Origin: Aphelenchoides besseyi | Lineage: Eukaryota > Nematoda > Chromadorea > Rhabditida > Aphelenchoididae | Assembly (NCBI GenBank): GCA_024699855.1 | Contig: JAMPIQ010000001.1 | Location: 1,674,001-1,738,000 of the forward strand | DNA: 64,000 nt | Direction: 5' to 3' | Part shown: positions 48,492 to 58,235 of the stretch, piece by piece | Layout: each line of letters opens with the position of its first letter | Numbering within the stretch: the stretch's first letter is position 1 | The notes under the pieces: model-generated | What the model saw: the letters and a program-made list of their open reading frames with translations, nothing else | What the model was told of the DNA's origin: nothing | Database searches by the model: none | Made by a program: the position numbers and the translations under genes

Positions 48492-49829
48492 ATGGAACGT
48501 GAAAGTGTAATGATCTGGTCAGTTTTTGTTGTTTTTGAACGCGTGAATTTCGACGTTTAGTGTTGACAATTCGGAGCCGGCACGTAACGGCACTCCATCA
48601 CAACTCCAAAGCCAACAGGAAGCCGTCAATTTGGTTATGCAATGCAAACTACGTGCGAATCCCGAAAACGGTGTTGGTTTGGTTTCGATGGCCGAGTAAG
48701 TTCACAGACTTCGAGTTTTGATTAAGACTTCATATTGCAGCGACGTCGAAGTTTTGTCGAGTATTTCACGTGAAGAGCGCAAACTGTTTATTCGTTTACA
48801 TGAACTTCAAATCAAAGGAAGTGCCCATCTGCTTACGGCCATCAAAATCGCTCATCTCGCTCTTCGTCATCGACCAAATCGCACACACAAAATGCGAATT
48901 GTGATGTTCATCGGCTCACCGATCGAAGGAATCGACAAACCAACTGTAAGCTCAAACTTTCGTTCATTTCATTTGTTTTTAGTTCTTGAAATTGGCCAAG
49001 AAGTTGAAGAAAGAGAAGGTTAATCTTGACTTCGTGGTCTTTGGAACCGCAACTTCAGAAGACAATCAAATTTTGGCTGAATTCGTTGACACATTGAACG
49101 GAAAGTGAGTTGCGGGGTATCGTTGTGCTTATTGTAAACAATCTTCAGAGACAACAATACCTCTACTTTGCTTGTTGTATCCGAGGGATCGAAGTTGATC
49201 GAGGCTCTGGTGACGTCGGCGATTTGTCGTGGTGAAGGCGGCAACATGGCGATGATCGGTACGAATGGATCTGTTGAGTTCGGTGTCGATCCGGAAGAGG
49301 ATCCCGAGTTGGCGCTCGCACTTCGTGTTTCTCTCGAAGAACAACGTCAACGCCAACGACAAGAGACCGAAAGCGAGCAGAATAACGCAATGGACGTTCA
49401 ACCGTCAGACAACAATGTCGCAGCTCCGGTTCAAGAAAGTTCGCAACAGGGAACGAATGCGAACGAAATCGATTTTGCGGCCATGACTGAAGAAGAGCAA
49501 TTGGCTTGGGCGTTGCAAATGTCGGTTGCGGATTCGGCAGGAAATGAGGAGAAATCTCAAGGTTTGATAGTCTACAAAACCTGATATAGTTAATGAGTTT
49601 TCCAGGACAATCGGATTCGAAAAATGATCAAGAGAGCATGGAAGTTGACGAAGGAGTGGGTAACTTGATGGATGATCCCGAATTACTACAACAAATGGTC
49701 GACAATATCGGAAATAAAGAGGAGAGCGAAAAGAAGGTAACAAACAAGTTCATTGCTAGAACGCAGTTTCTGTTTTAGGACCAAGCTCAAAAGGATTCAA
49801 CGTCTAGTGGTGGAAAGGATACGAAATGA
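48492..49829 (+). CDS. rpn-10: 26S proteasome ubiquitin receptor RPN-10 (S5a/PSMD4)
   Basis: This subunit of the proteasome regulatory particle captures ubiquitinated substrates. Exon 1 (MERESVMIC) joins [18 protein letters not shown] through a 44-nt intron. An N-terminal VWA domain follows: [27 protein letters not shown]-type strand [13 protein letters not shown], and [20 protein letters not shown]. Two ubiquitin-interacting motifs are visible: [15 protein letters not shown] (near 49290-49340) and [16 protein letters not shown] (near 49490-49540). The tail is acidic and Ser/Gln-rich with a conserved-looking [15 protein letters not shown] segment, and ends GGKDTK. The predicted length is similar to other animal RPN10 proteins. 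Tandem AATAAA at 49896-49905. Start chosen because VMICVDNSE is the invariant beginning of the VWA fold. Confidence 0.95.
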
Positions 49830-49895
49830 TCGTGTTATTTATATCTTATCCTTACTGTAACAATTTACCGTCGGCTTGTGTCCAATGAAGTTGAG

Positions 49896-49905
49896 AATAA
49901 ATAAA
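49896..49905 (+). terminator. poly(A) signal of rpn-10
   Basis: Overlapping AATAAA copies lie 67 nt after the stop and about 125 nt before the next ATG (50030). The spacing suggests the BAR-like gene could be a downstream operon gene. Confidence 0.55.
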
Positions 49906-50029
49906 ATTTGCATTCTTGACGTTTTTGATTAGAAATTCGACTTACTCTTAAGAAAAAGAAATCATTTTCATTTCGAAAAACATTCTTGATTCTTTCGGTC
50001 TTCTTAATTGTGCTTTTAAAAAGGACTAA

Positions 50030-50916
50030 ATGGCGCAAAATGGTAACAACTACACGTGTTCTATAAACTATAGATATGTTTAGGAGTACGCAAATTCTTC
50101 TTCAAACTCAATCCGAATACCAATGTCGAAGAGACGAAGATGTCTCCCGAGTTTACGGAAGGAGTTGAACGATACGATCAATACAAAGCAATGATGGACG
50201 AATTGGTTTTACGTTTGGAATCGTGTCTTCAACAAAATCCACAAGTTTTGGTGGTAATCAAACGCATAGAATGTTGGGAATCAATCGATGGCATTTCAGA
50301 AACATTTCGAATGCCAAGAAGGTGAAAGCCCTTTGGAGAAATTGGCCAACTCGTTACCATGCTTTCAAACCTATTTGACGTCAGAACAACAACTGCCGAT
50401 TATACAAGTCACCGAGAATCTAAAGAAGGTGTCCGTAATTCATCGTCAATATCAGGTCAGTAGTTTCTTATTTCTTTCCTATCCTATGTTTAGCTTCAAA
50501 CTCGTAAGGCGATACGTTATCTTCGTCACTTTGCCATCATTGAACACAAAAAGATGGTTGAGGAAAAAAACAAGTTGAACAAGTGAGTTGTTCCCAATCT
50601 TCTATCAATCACTGATTCTTCAGGTGCCGACAACACATGGATTTCGTTAAATACGAAGTGAAAACCGCCAAGACCACTGAACAGATCGAGAAGAAGGCTG
50701 TGGAGTACGAACAAGCAGTTGCTGCATTCGATGCTCAAGCGACGGTCGTGCTTCAATATCTTGAGAAATTGCCGAATCTTAAACTTCATCACGCAGTAAG
50801 TTTCAATTGGCCAGCAAAGTTATACGAAATTATCTTTTCAGCGTGGAGTTGTTGATTTCTTCGAGATGTTCAAGCTCTACAACGAAACCGTAGTGAAGAC
50901 TATTCCCCAATTGTGA
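50030..50916 (+). CDS. BAR-domain-like helical protein
   Basis: The first exon is only MAQNG; a 42-nt intron leads to VRKFFFKLNPNTNVEETKMS. The frame then continues through short introns after NPQVLV, HRQYQ, NKLNK and LKLHH to the end KTIPQL. The roughly 220 residues are almost entirely helical and charged. Pattern elements typical of BAR domains are visible: an N-terminal FEE-like region (FTEGVERYDQYKAMMDELVL), a central LRHFAIIEHKKMVEEKNKL helix, and the terminal segment LQYLEKLPNLKLHHRGVVDF followed by FEMFKLYNETV, resembling the E-L-P-x-L-x-x-x-R end of amphiphysin-type folds. Expected role: membrane curvature sensing or trafficking. Assignment is by pattern only; arfaptin-like or FAM92-like relationships cannot be separated here. 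Confidence 0.6.
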
Positions 50917-50928
50917 TTATAGAAGACT

Positions 50929-51806
50929 TTATTCGCGATCGCTGAGATCTTTTTGTCCAAAATATAACGAAATGACGGCAATAAAAAATGTGTATTCTCG
51001 AATCAACGATATTTGGGATTCGTCCAATTTCGAACGTTCCACTCGACACGTTCGAGCCATCTGTCGAAATGAACTGCAAACGTCGTGAAGAAGTGGTTTC
51101 TTGATGGCAAGAAACAACGAAAAGATCCATTCGGCTAACGGTCGATTGTAGCCCATTTCAACGAAATGCTACAAACATTTTTGTGCTTTTGATCACGAAC
51201 AACTTACGCTGATTAAGTGCATCACAACGTTGTTTACCGTATTGTCACTAAGCGAAAGGATTAATGGTAAAGTCGGTGGTGTTCCGATGTGATGTTCAAA
51301 TGAGGAAGCAGTTGATTCGGAAATGACGAGTGATTGTGCTCGATCTTTCAAACAAAATTTGATCCATCCATCATAATCGTGCTGAAAGATTTGTTGGTTT
51401 CAAAAGTCTTTTGGATAAACCTACGACTGAAGGCAACTTGATTGACGAACATGGCTTAGTGAGTGTGTCTCGTTGTTGTTCGAACATTGTTCGCATAATC
51501 GTGAAGTTGTCGATCTACAAACGAATATTATGAACAAGTTGAAATCAGTGAACATACTTTTGCTTGACTCCACGATAATGGCGGAGTGAATGAGCATGAG
51601 GCGGAGGTTGAATCGTCTACCGGTATGAGCGAAATCGGTTTCTTGAACTGACTTCGATCAATATTCGTAGCCACGGCAATTTCTTCGCATCTTTCACGTG
51701 ACACAATCACTTGCTTGATGTACTCTTCCACGGTTCCGGCCGGTTTGCTGAGGTCTACGGACGAGTGATCGAAGTTGCCAACGTCAATAATCGCTTCTTG
51801 CTCCAT
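50929..51806 (-). CDS. smi-1: Gemin2 / SMN-interacting protein
   Basis: This component of the SMN complex binds the Sm ring during spliceosomal snRNP assembly. The N-terminus MEQEAIIDVGNFDHSSVDLS is followed by the family core EEYIKQVIVSRERCEEIAVA, corresponding to the Gemin2 T-x-x-E-Y-L-x-x-V-x-x-E-x-x-x-C-P-x-V-V-V pattern. Later segments include DGWIKFCL (matching W-x-x-F-C-L), GTPPTLPLILSLSDNTVNNV, the helix WIFSLFLAIKKPLLHDVCSS, FRQMARTCRVERSKLDE, and the C-terminal helix FIAVISLYFGQKDLSDRE. Four exons with short introns. The stop is 12 bp from the stop of the convergent BAR-like gene, so the two 3' UTRs must overlap; the plus-strand AATAAA nearest that gene (50977) lies inside Gemin2 coding sequence. 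Confidence 0.87.
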
Positions 51807-51973
51807 TACTGAAATGATTTCATGTAAAAATTAACCAAAAAAATTGTACATCTTTGCTCTGACCTACCGTTCTCTCGGCCTCTGCAGACTGCGAATTGAA
51901 AGTTTTGTGTACAATGATTAGACTAAAATCTGTGGTGCAAGTTAAATTATTGTGTGTTTAAATTCGAAAGTAA

Positions 51974-53394
51974 ATGGAGGTGGCAGATTCAATTAATAGT
52001 CAGTTGTCATCTCGGAATGTTGTAAGCAGCGGTGAGCCGTCGTTGAATGGATCGATTGATGAGGATCAGACGTTAAGTGACTCGGAAATCCAAAAACGAT
52101 CACAAATTGAGGTTAGTCGATTGCGGTTGAATAATTGAATAGTCTTAGAATCTTGCCAACAGTGCAAAAGGACCATCGAGTGAACATTTGGAGCGCGAAT
52201 GCGAGAAAAAACGTCTTTCTGCTTTGAAATCTGAACGCACTTCAGACGACGATCCTGAACAAGAAGAGAAGTCAGAAGAAGATGAATGGGCAGATTTGCT
52301 TGGAAGTGGTGATTTGTTGAAGAAAATCTTAGTCGAAGGAAATGGCACTCGTCCAGAAAGTGGTCAGATTGTAATGTTAGATACGTCTGAAGAAAACAAA
52401 CAAACTAAGAAAGTCGAATTTGTACTCGGTCATGGATTTGTTATTGACGGCAAGTTATTGTACAGATATCAGATTTACTTGCTCGTATTTTAGCTTGGGA
52501 CTTAGCTACTTCCTTGATGTCCATTGGGGAAACATGTTTGTTGAAAAGTCGATCACGATTTACGGGTACAAAAAACAAGTCGGATACCAACGACGACAAA
52601 TTTCACGAGTTTAAATTGACTTTGTTGAGTGCAAAGAGTGGAGATGAATGGAATATTACTGCGCACATTGATCGAGCTCGAGAACACGGCAACAAATGCT
52701 ACAACTCTGGTGAATTTGATCGAGCTGCTCGCCTCTATGACTATGGTCTTTCGTTCTTTAATACCGATGAAAAAACCGAAGATCTCTCGCAACAAACCAT
52801 TGAAACCGTAAAGTACACTCTCTTGTCAAATAAAGCAGCGTGCTTGATACAAGTAAGTTGAAAGGAACTTTCCTGTTCTTAAGTGTTTTTAGTTGGAACA
52901 ATGGGATAAAGTGATCGAAATAACAAACGACGTGTCGAATCAGAATCTGAGTAGTTTGCAGGCAAGAAAGTTTTGTGAAATGAGATCTATAGATTCTAGG
53001 TTAACAAACTGATCTTATCGAAATTATTATTGCGACGAGCAGATGCTTTCATGAAAAAACGAAACTACGAAGAAGTTCAGAAGACGATTCGCAAATGTTT
53101 GAGCCACGATTCATTGAATAAGGTACGAATACGAGTTAACAATTCTTATTATCATTTCACGTTCAGCATGCAAAGCTTCTATTGGAACGAGCAAAAACTT
53201 TTCAGAAGCGAGAGGATCAAAAATTGAATGCCACCTACAAAAACATGTTCAAAGAGTTGGGCAAAAATGAGAATCGTGATGGTCGTCTACGTCAATTGCT
53301 CAAGAAACCGCAAATGAAATGGTTCATGTTGGTCAGTCTGATTGTTCTTATTGTGGCCGTCGTATTCCACTACTTGTCGCCAAATCGTCAATAA
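51974..53394 (+). CDS. FKBP8/FKBP38-like membrane-anchored immunophilin
   Basis: Domain order matches FKBP8: an acidic N-terminus (ERTSDDDPEQEEKSEEDEWA), a divergent FKBP domain (DLLGSGDLLKKILVEGNGTR, ESGQIVMLDTS, VEFVLGHGFVIDG, LMSIGETCLLKSRS), three TPR-like repeats (ARLYDYGLSFFNTDEKT, LSNKAACLIQLEQWDKVIEI, LRRADAFMKKRNYEEVQKTI) and a C-terminal TM anchor (WFMLVSLIVLIVAVVFHYL) with a short tail SPNRQ. Such tail-anchored proteins sit on mitochondria/ER and bind Hsp90 and Bcl-2 or calmodulin partners. The FKBP active-site aromatic residues look poorly conserved, as in other FKBP8 proteins, so proline isomerase activity is doubtful. About seven exons with short introns. AATAAA tandem at 53466-53475, and the COMM-domain gene follows. 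Confidence 0.85.
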
Positions 53395-53465
53395 ATATCA
53401 AGTGTGTTCGTCTAATCCAAAGCTCATTGTCCTTCATTCCAACAACCCAAGTTTCAATTATGTCT

Positions 53466-53475
53466 AATAAATAAA
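53466..53475 (+). terminator. poly(A) signal between the FKBP8-like and COMM genes
   Basis: Overlapping AATAAA copies lie 72 nt after the FKBP8-like stop. The next gene's acceptor (TTTATGCAG) and ATG lie about 100 nt further on, the classic spacing for a trans-spliced operon gene. Confidence 0.6.
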
Positions 53476-53571
53476 CAGTCTTCTAAAAGTTTCCTGAGTC
53501 AATAATTGTAGGAATCAATAACACGAAATACATTAAACTTGCTATTACCGTTGTGATTTCTTTATGCAGAA

Positions 53572-53824
53572 TGAAACCGAAGGTAATCAGCGATTTCGAT
53601 TGGACGGCCAAATTGGTCTCTGCTCCCGATTGTGCTCCGACTAATCTCCATCCGCTGGTCCAACTCAGACTTCATCATCCCAATCAAATCGTACCAACAA
53701 TCTATGAATTTACGCCAGACGAAGTGAGTTCTTTTCGAGTAAATCGACTCTAATTCGTGTGATTTAGCTCCGCTCATTTCTTTCTCAACTAAAACAACAA
53801 TCTTCGCGTAAAGTCCAATTGTGA
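53572..53824 (+). CDS. COMM-domain-only protein (COMMD6-like size)
   Basis: Two exons separated by an intron of about 46 nt (GTGAGT...ATTTAG) encode 69 residues. The sequence shows the COMM signature: the aromatic DFDWTAKLVSAPD strand, a hydrophobic LHPLVQLRLHHP strand and the terminal leucine-rich helix EFTPDELRSFLSQLKQQ. COMM domains assemble the Commander complex, which recycles endosomal cargo with CCC and retriever. The acceptor is one base before the ATG, so the whole product is essentially a COMM domain with no N-terminal domain, as in COMMD6. Position and spacing suggest it is the second gene of an operon with the FKBP8-like gene. A decayed copy lies just downstream. Confidence 0.72.
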
Positions 53825-53870
53825 TTTTCTATTCTGTGAAGTAAAAACTACTCAGAAAAGTTTGTTTTCT

Positions 53871-53990
53871 TTGACGGTTAAGATGGTCTCTCCAAGCGAT
53901 TGTGCCACAACCAATCTCTTTCTGTTGATTCAACGTCATCAGAACCAAATCAATCGAATGATCTTATGCCCAACGAAGTTTGTGTCGAGC
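53871..53990 (+). pseudogene. degenerate duplicate of the COMM-domain exon
   Basis: Over about 120 bases this region is alignable by eye to the functional exon (53600-53740): GACGG..AA..TGGTCTCT, GATTGTGC, ACTAATCTC / ACCAATCTC, AATCAAATCG / AATCAATCG, ATGCCC and ACGAAGT near the donor. The translation keeps MVSPSDCATTNLFLLIQ, corresponding to LVSAPDCAPTNLHPLVQ, but small indels and changes break the rest and no second exon is seen. Confidence 0.6.
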
Positions 53991-54240
53991 ACACAGCTTT
54001 CGGTCTCTGGAGTTTCAATTGAATTCTCTCAAATTTGAAAGTTTTCCCGCTAAATTCAGTCACGATCTGTTAGACAAAAAAACTCTCGTATAGAATAAGT
54101 TTTCATTTAGACAACAAAATATAAAATCATATGAAGAAATGGTTGGTGATCTACAAAATGAAAGAACCTCGTTTCCGCAGAGAACAATCAGATAAAACAA
54201 CAACAACGTTTAAAACCAAAAACTAATGGCGTTGAAGCAT
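53991..54240. other. short gap before the Aurora-like kinase 3' end
   Basis: A+T-rich sequence with no gene recognised; it should include the 3' UTR of the minus-strand kinase. Confidence 0.45.
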
Positions 54241-55335
54241 TCAATCGCACAAAAAATCGTTCGGATTGACTAGTTGCTTTTGTTCGCCGATCCATGAATT
54301 CTCTTTGACTTCTTGCAAACTCAAACGTTCTTTGGGATTAACACGCAAAATCTGAACGAAATTTAGCTTTCAATATAACCACAAACTAACCTGTTGAATG
54401 AGTTCTTTTGCTTCGTTCGGCATATTCGCAGGTAGACGATAACGACCACTACTGATGTTTTTGTACAACGTTTTCATTGTTGGAGAATCACGATTCGAAT
54501 CGAAAGGTGCTCGACCAGTCAGAAACTCGTAAAGTGTAACACCCACGGCCCAAATGTCAACCTCGAAACTGTACGCACCTTCTTGTAGCATTTCAGGGGC
54601 CTTAATCATAAATAACCCTTTTAGTTCTTTAATTCTTTACATACCAGATAATCCGGTGTCCCGCAATAAGTCTTCAGTCTGAAATTTGGTGCTCAGAGAA
54701 AGATATTGAACCGAAAACCTACTGAGATGATTTCGCTGGCGCTGCCCAACCGAAATCTGCAATCTTCAAAGTCTGACCCGATAACAGCATATTCTCCGGT
54801 TTGACATCTAAAAGTCTGAAGAGTAATTGAACAGAGAGCGTGCACAAAACCTCTGTGTATGACTCCGTAGTTGTGAATGAACATTAAAGCAGAAACCAGC
54901 TGATCGAGCAGATTCGCAGCTAACGCCGGCTTAAAGAACTGTTTTTTTTGAAGCAGTGAGTACAGCGAGCCATTGGGAGCGTATTCGAGAATCAGATACA
55001 CACGTTTGTTGTCGTGAAAATAGCCGAACAAACGAACGATGTTCGGATGACTGAAACAACATAAAAGCAATAATTGAAACTATAACTCACTGCAAATGAA
55101 ATTGAATATCAATTTCCCGTTGCACTTGATGATGAGCACTTGCGATGATTTCGCTTTTGTGCAGAATCTTCAACGCGACAATGAATTGGCTTCGATTCTC
55201 GGATGCCACAAAAACCGAACCGAAACGTCCGTTGCCCAAACGTTTGCCGAGATCGAAGTTATCCAAACACCATTGAGTGCCGTCGGATCGTCGAGTTCCG
55301 ATTTTCGACAAAAGCAAATCGTTTCCTTTGCTCAT
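54241..55335 (-). CDS. Aurora-family serine/threonine kinase
   Basis: Mitotic kinase family controlling spindle and chromosome segregation. The ATG (55333-55335, MSKGNDLLLSKIG) follows an acceptor TTTTAG. Kinase motifs in order: glycine loop LGNGRFGSVFVA, ATP lysine in IVALKIL, the Aurora-type helix QVQREIDIQFHLQHPNIVRL then FGYFHD, catalytic loop VIHRDVKPENM (split by an intron inside the Asp codon), DFGWAAPA, the activation loop LKTYCGTPDYLAPEML with the conserved Thr before x-C-G-T, and GRAPFDS. The last exon encodes ILRVNPKERLSLQEVKENSW and ends FLCD. No long N-terminal extension is present, which fits Aurora B/C (AIR-2-like) better than Aurora A. The T-P-D-Y-L-A-P-E segment differs from the usual T-L-D-Y-L-P-P-E, so the member is somewhat diverged. 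Confidence 0.85.
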
Positions 55336-55803
55336 CCTAAAAGCTGTTGGAATTGAAGACCCAACTGATCACTTACTTTTGTTCTTCGCTTCGAGTGTTA
55401 ACTCCAAATTTTATTAATAGATTTCACCAGTAAATTCAATGGGAACGAGACCGCTAAGCGAATTTTCACGACCAAAAAATAAGACCGCTCGGGTGTGACA
55501 GCAGCGCCAATTTCAAACCTCAACCTCCCGCCTTCCCATCGAAATCAATTCGACAATTTGTTCTTCTGCTTCTCGCCATCACTGGTCGTATTCTTGCGTC
55601 AAGAAGAAACACTGTTTATTATATACAATCAAACATTACGACTAGCACCAAGTACAAAAAAATCCAAAAATAAGGCAATCAATGAAAGAGTATTGATTGG
55701 TGATGAAAAGAGAGAAATAGATGACTAAAATCGAGAGCCGTAGGGTCGCAAATATTGAGAATTACCCGAAAAAGCGACAGCCATTTAGGGTTGCCAAGAT
55801 ACT
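55336..55803. other. gap between the Aurora-like and proline-rich genes
   Basis: A minus-strand AATAAA (plus-strand TTTATT, 55615-55620) fits the 3' end of the upstream proline-rich gene, about 185 nt after its stop. An acceptor is seen just before the kinase ATG. Open frames here are not convincing. Confidence 0.45.
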
Positions 55804-57674
55804 CTAACGATAATGATTAGGAGGTTGAATTTGAAGGGCGTTAATTAGAGTTTTGAAAACGGTTTGTTCGGGCTGTGGAATGGGCTGAGAGAATGCGGAA
55901 GGATGCGGATGTTGAATTGGTTGACTGTATGGAACGGGATGTTGATATGGTCCTCTGATTGTTGGAGGTCCATTGAATCGTTGGAAATACGAGTGATTAT
56001 AGGGAGTTGGTTGTGGTAAAGGTGCTTGATAATAATCGGGAGTACGATGAATTGGTGGCGGTCGAGAGATGTCAATCACAGAACGAGGTGGTACAGCAAT
56101 CGGTACTGGAGCTTGCGCAAATGATGGAGCAGCGTACTGAGGAACCATAATATTGGGTTGTGGATTAATAGAAGATGGAACAGATGTATTGAAAGAGTTG
56201 GGTTCGGAAATATACGGTGGAGGAGGTTCCCATCTCGGATAATGCAAGATTGGTCTCGGATTTTCGTATGAAACAGCAGGTTGAGTTGTTGCTGCTTTGT
56301 GCATTTGATCTACGGGACTATCAATTGGCGGTGGTGGAGGGGGTGGCAATAATGGCGAGTTATGACCACTGCCTGATGCATTCGAATCCGTAGATGAATC
56401 TTCCATATCGCAAGCGCCCGTTAATGCCGGAGAATTCGTTGCATTTGGCGCTTCCGTTACGTTTCTAATAGCATCCTTCAATGAACCCAACAATACTGAT
56501 CGATCAACACGACCAATCGCATTCTGAAGATCTTCACCAATAATCTTCTCCACTTGATCGATCGGTGTGTTTGTTGCATGTGAAACAGTTTGCAGTATCT
56601 CGGCTCTACTTGACGATAATCTCTCTTCTTTCACATTTGAATGGATTGGACTTTTCGTTTGCTCCATCACCTTTGACTGATTGGGCGAATGTGTTGGCCA
56701 TTCATCAGTACTCAATGCCGTATCGTCCGCATCCTGATTCGGACTGCCTTCAGGAGTTCGAGGACCTCGACGTGCATTTACGCGAATCGGAGCAGATGTT
56801 GCCGATGGGACTTTTGAAGTCGATGCAGGAGGCTGTACAAAATCGACAAACTTAACGCCATAGTCAACGTCAGCTCCCTGAAACCAACTAATGCCTACGT
56901 TTCAAATGTTAATCACTTACATCGGGAAGTTGACATTCGTTTAATTTTGCTGGTAGTCGCATTATTTCAAAGGGATCAACACGTGAATTAAGCATTTTGT
57001 AACCGAGAATTCGTTCCATAAGACCGGGTTTCGTTAAGAATCTTCGAATCAACGAATCATCACGTGGTGCAGTCATCAACTCGTGCCGTGTTAAACGCAA
57101 ACAGTTCGCTGATTTTGGCGTGGAGTTATTGTGTGGTGCTGAAGGACTGCCGGTTGGACTTGGTGTTACTGAAATCGTTGGAATGTAAATTGCTAACTTT
57201 CCAAACAAACCTCGAGTATCTTCCTCCGTCTTCTTTCGTCTATCGTCCTCGTCCATTTCACGCCAAATCCGATCCAGCAACTCAATTGGATCTCGTGATG
57301 CTTCTTTGGTCCGAGTTTTCCGTTTATTCGCCGTTGCACCGACATTTGCATTCTTTCGTTTGCCCAAATTTTGTTGTTGCGATTTAAGATTCTGTGGTTC
57401 TTGAACATGTGATCTTGTTGCTTTTCGTTTCTCTTCCGCTGACCGACGCTTCTCCAACGCCACTCCACGTGCCTGAACACCAGTTTTTGGACTTTCGGCT
57501 GAAAATAAAAACTTTATTTTATGAAGATTACTCGCTTTTACGTTTCTTCGAAACACTAAGACTTTTGGCTAACGGTGAAGAAGTGGATGGAGTGTTGATG
57601 TCTCTTGGCTCGATGTCTTGATGTTTGTTTCGCGGGATTTTGTAATTGCGAACAAAGTCCCCGGGATACGACAT
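55804..57674 (-). CDS. unrecognised nuclear-type protein with basic N-terminus and proline-rich C-terminus
   Basis: Three exons joined by two introns of about 45 nt give roughly 600 residues. The ATG (57672-57674) opens MSYPGDFVRNYKIPRNKHQD. A Lys/Arg-rich region follows (LEKRRSAEEKRKATRS, GKRKNANVGATANKRKTRTK), compatible with nuclear localisation. A more structured segment is ASRDPIELLDRIWREMDEDD then GLFGKLAIYIPTIS, and later LRLTRHELMTAPRDDSLIRR and DPFEIMRLPAKLNECQLPD. The C-terminal 300 residues are disordered, with a run of eight prolines (LLPPPPPPPPIDS region) and many Pro/Tyr/Gln. I do not recognise the family. It lies between dot-1 and the Aurora-like gene, on the same strand, and starts about 130 nt after the dot-1 poly(A) signal. 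Confidence 0.65.
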
Positions 57675-58235
57675 ACTCCGTTAATCCCGTTGTCGGTTCT
57701 ACCCTAAAATCACCAGGTGAACATTTCATTCACATAAACAAAATAAGCGATGGTCATTGTAACCATTAGATCTTTGAGGCAACATTGTCAGTTGGAAACG
57801 TTTATTTATTTGAACGCAGCTATTGGCGTCATTATAAAATGTAAGAATAGAAGGAACTAAGATTGAAAGAAAGATTTGTAGCTGGAAAGTTTTTCTGGAA
57901 TTGAAAACAATTTGACGACATTAGAAGGCTGTAATCGTAAGGAGGTATCGTATTAGACGATGGAATAAAACTTTTAAAGAACTACAATAGTAAAGACACG
58001 GGTTGAAAGATTACAAGGCATATTTGAACGTATTGACCGATTCAACTGTTTGGTATTAATTTTGGGGGTGAGAACTAACTGAATGTGATTAGAGACACAC
58101 ATTGCGGTTACAATCCTTAGAATGTTAATACTAGATAGAATGAAATCAAAAGGCATCCCTGAATTATCGCAAATACATGGCAGCAGTATATGAATAAGGA
58201 TCGTCTATGTACAAACAGAAGAAAACGCTACGGAT
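57675..58235. other. dot-1 3' UTR and leader of the proline-rich gene
   Basis: Tandem minus-strand AATAAA (plus-strand TTTATTTATT, 57801-57810) ends dot-1 about 430 nt after its stop. A minus-strand acceptor (GATTTTAG near 57703) lies about 30 nt before the next ATG. No other gene was seen. Confidence 0.55.
57801..57810 (-). terminator. poly(A) signal of dot-1
   Basis: AATAAATAAA on the minus strand, about 100 nt upstream of the acceptor that precedes the proline-rich gene's ATG. The spacing is operon-like. Confidence 0.55.

Noticed and set aside
48156..48502. Frame extending through the gap before rpn-10
   Set aside because: Out of register with rpn-10, contains the upstream gene's poly(A) signal, and reads as low-information sequence.
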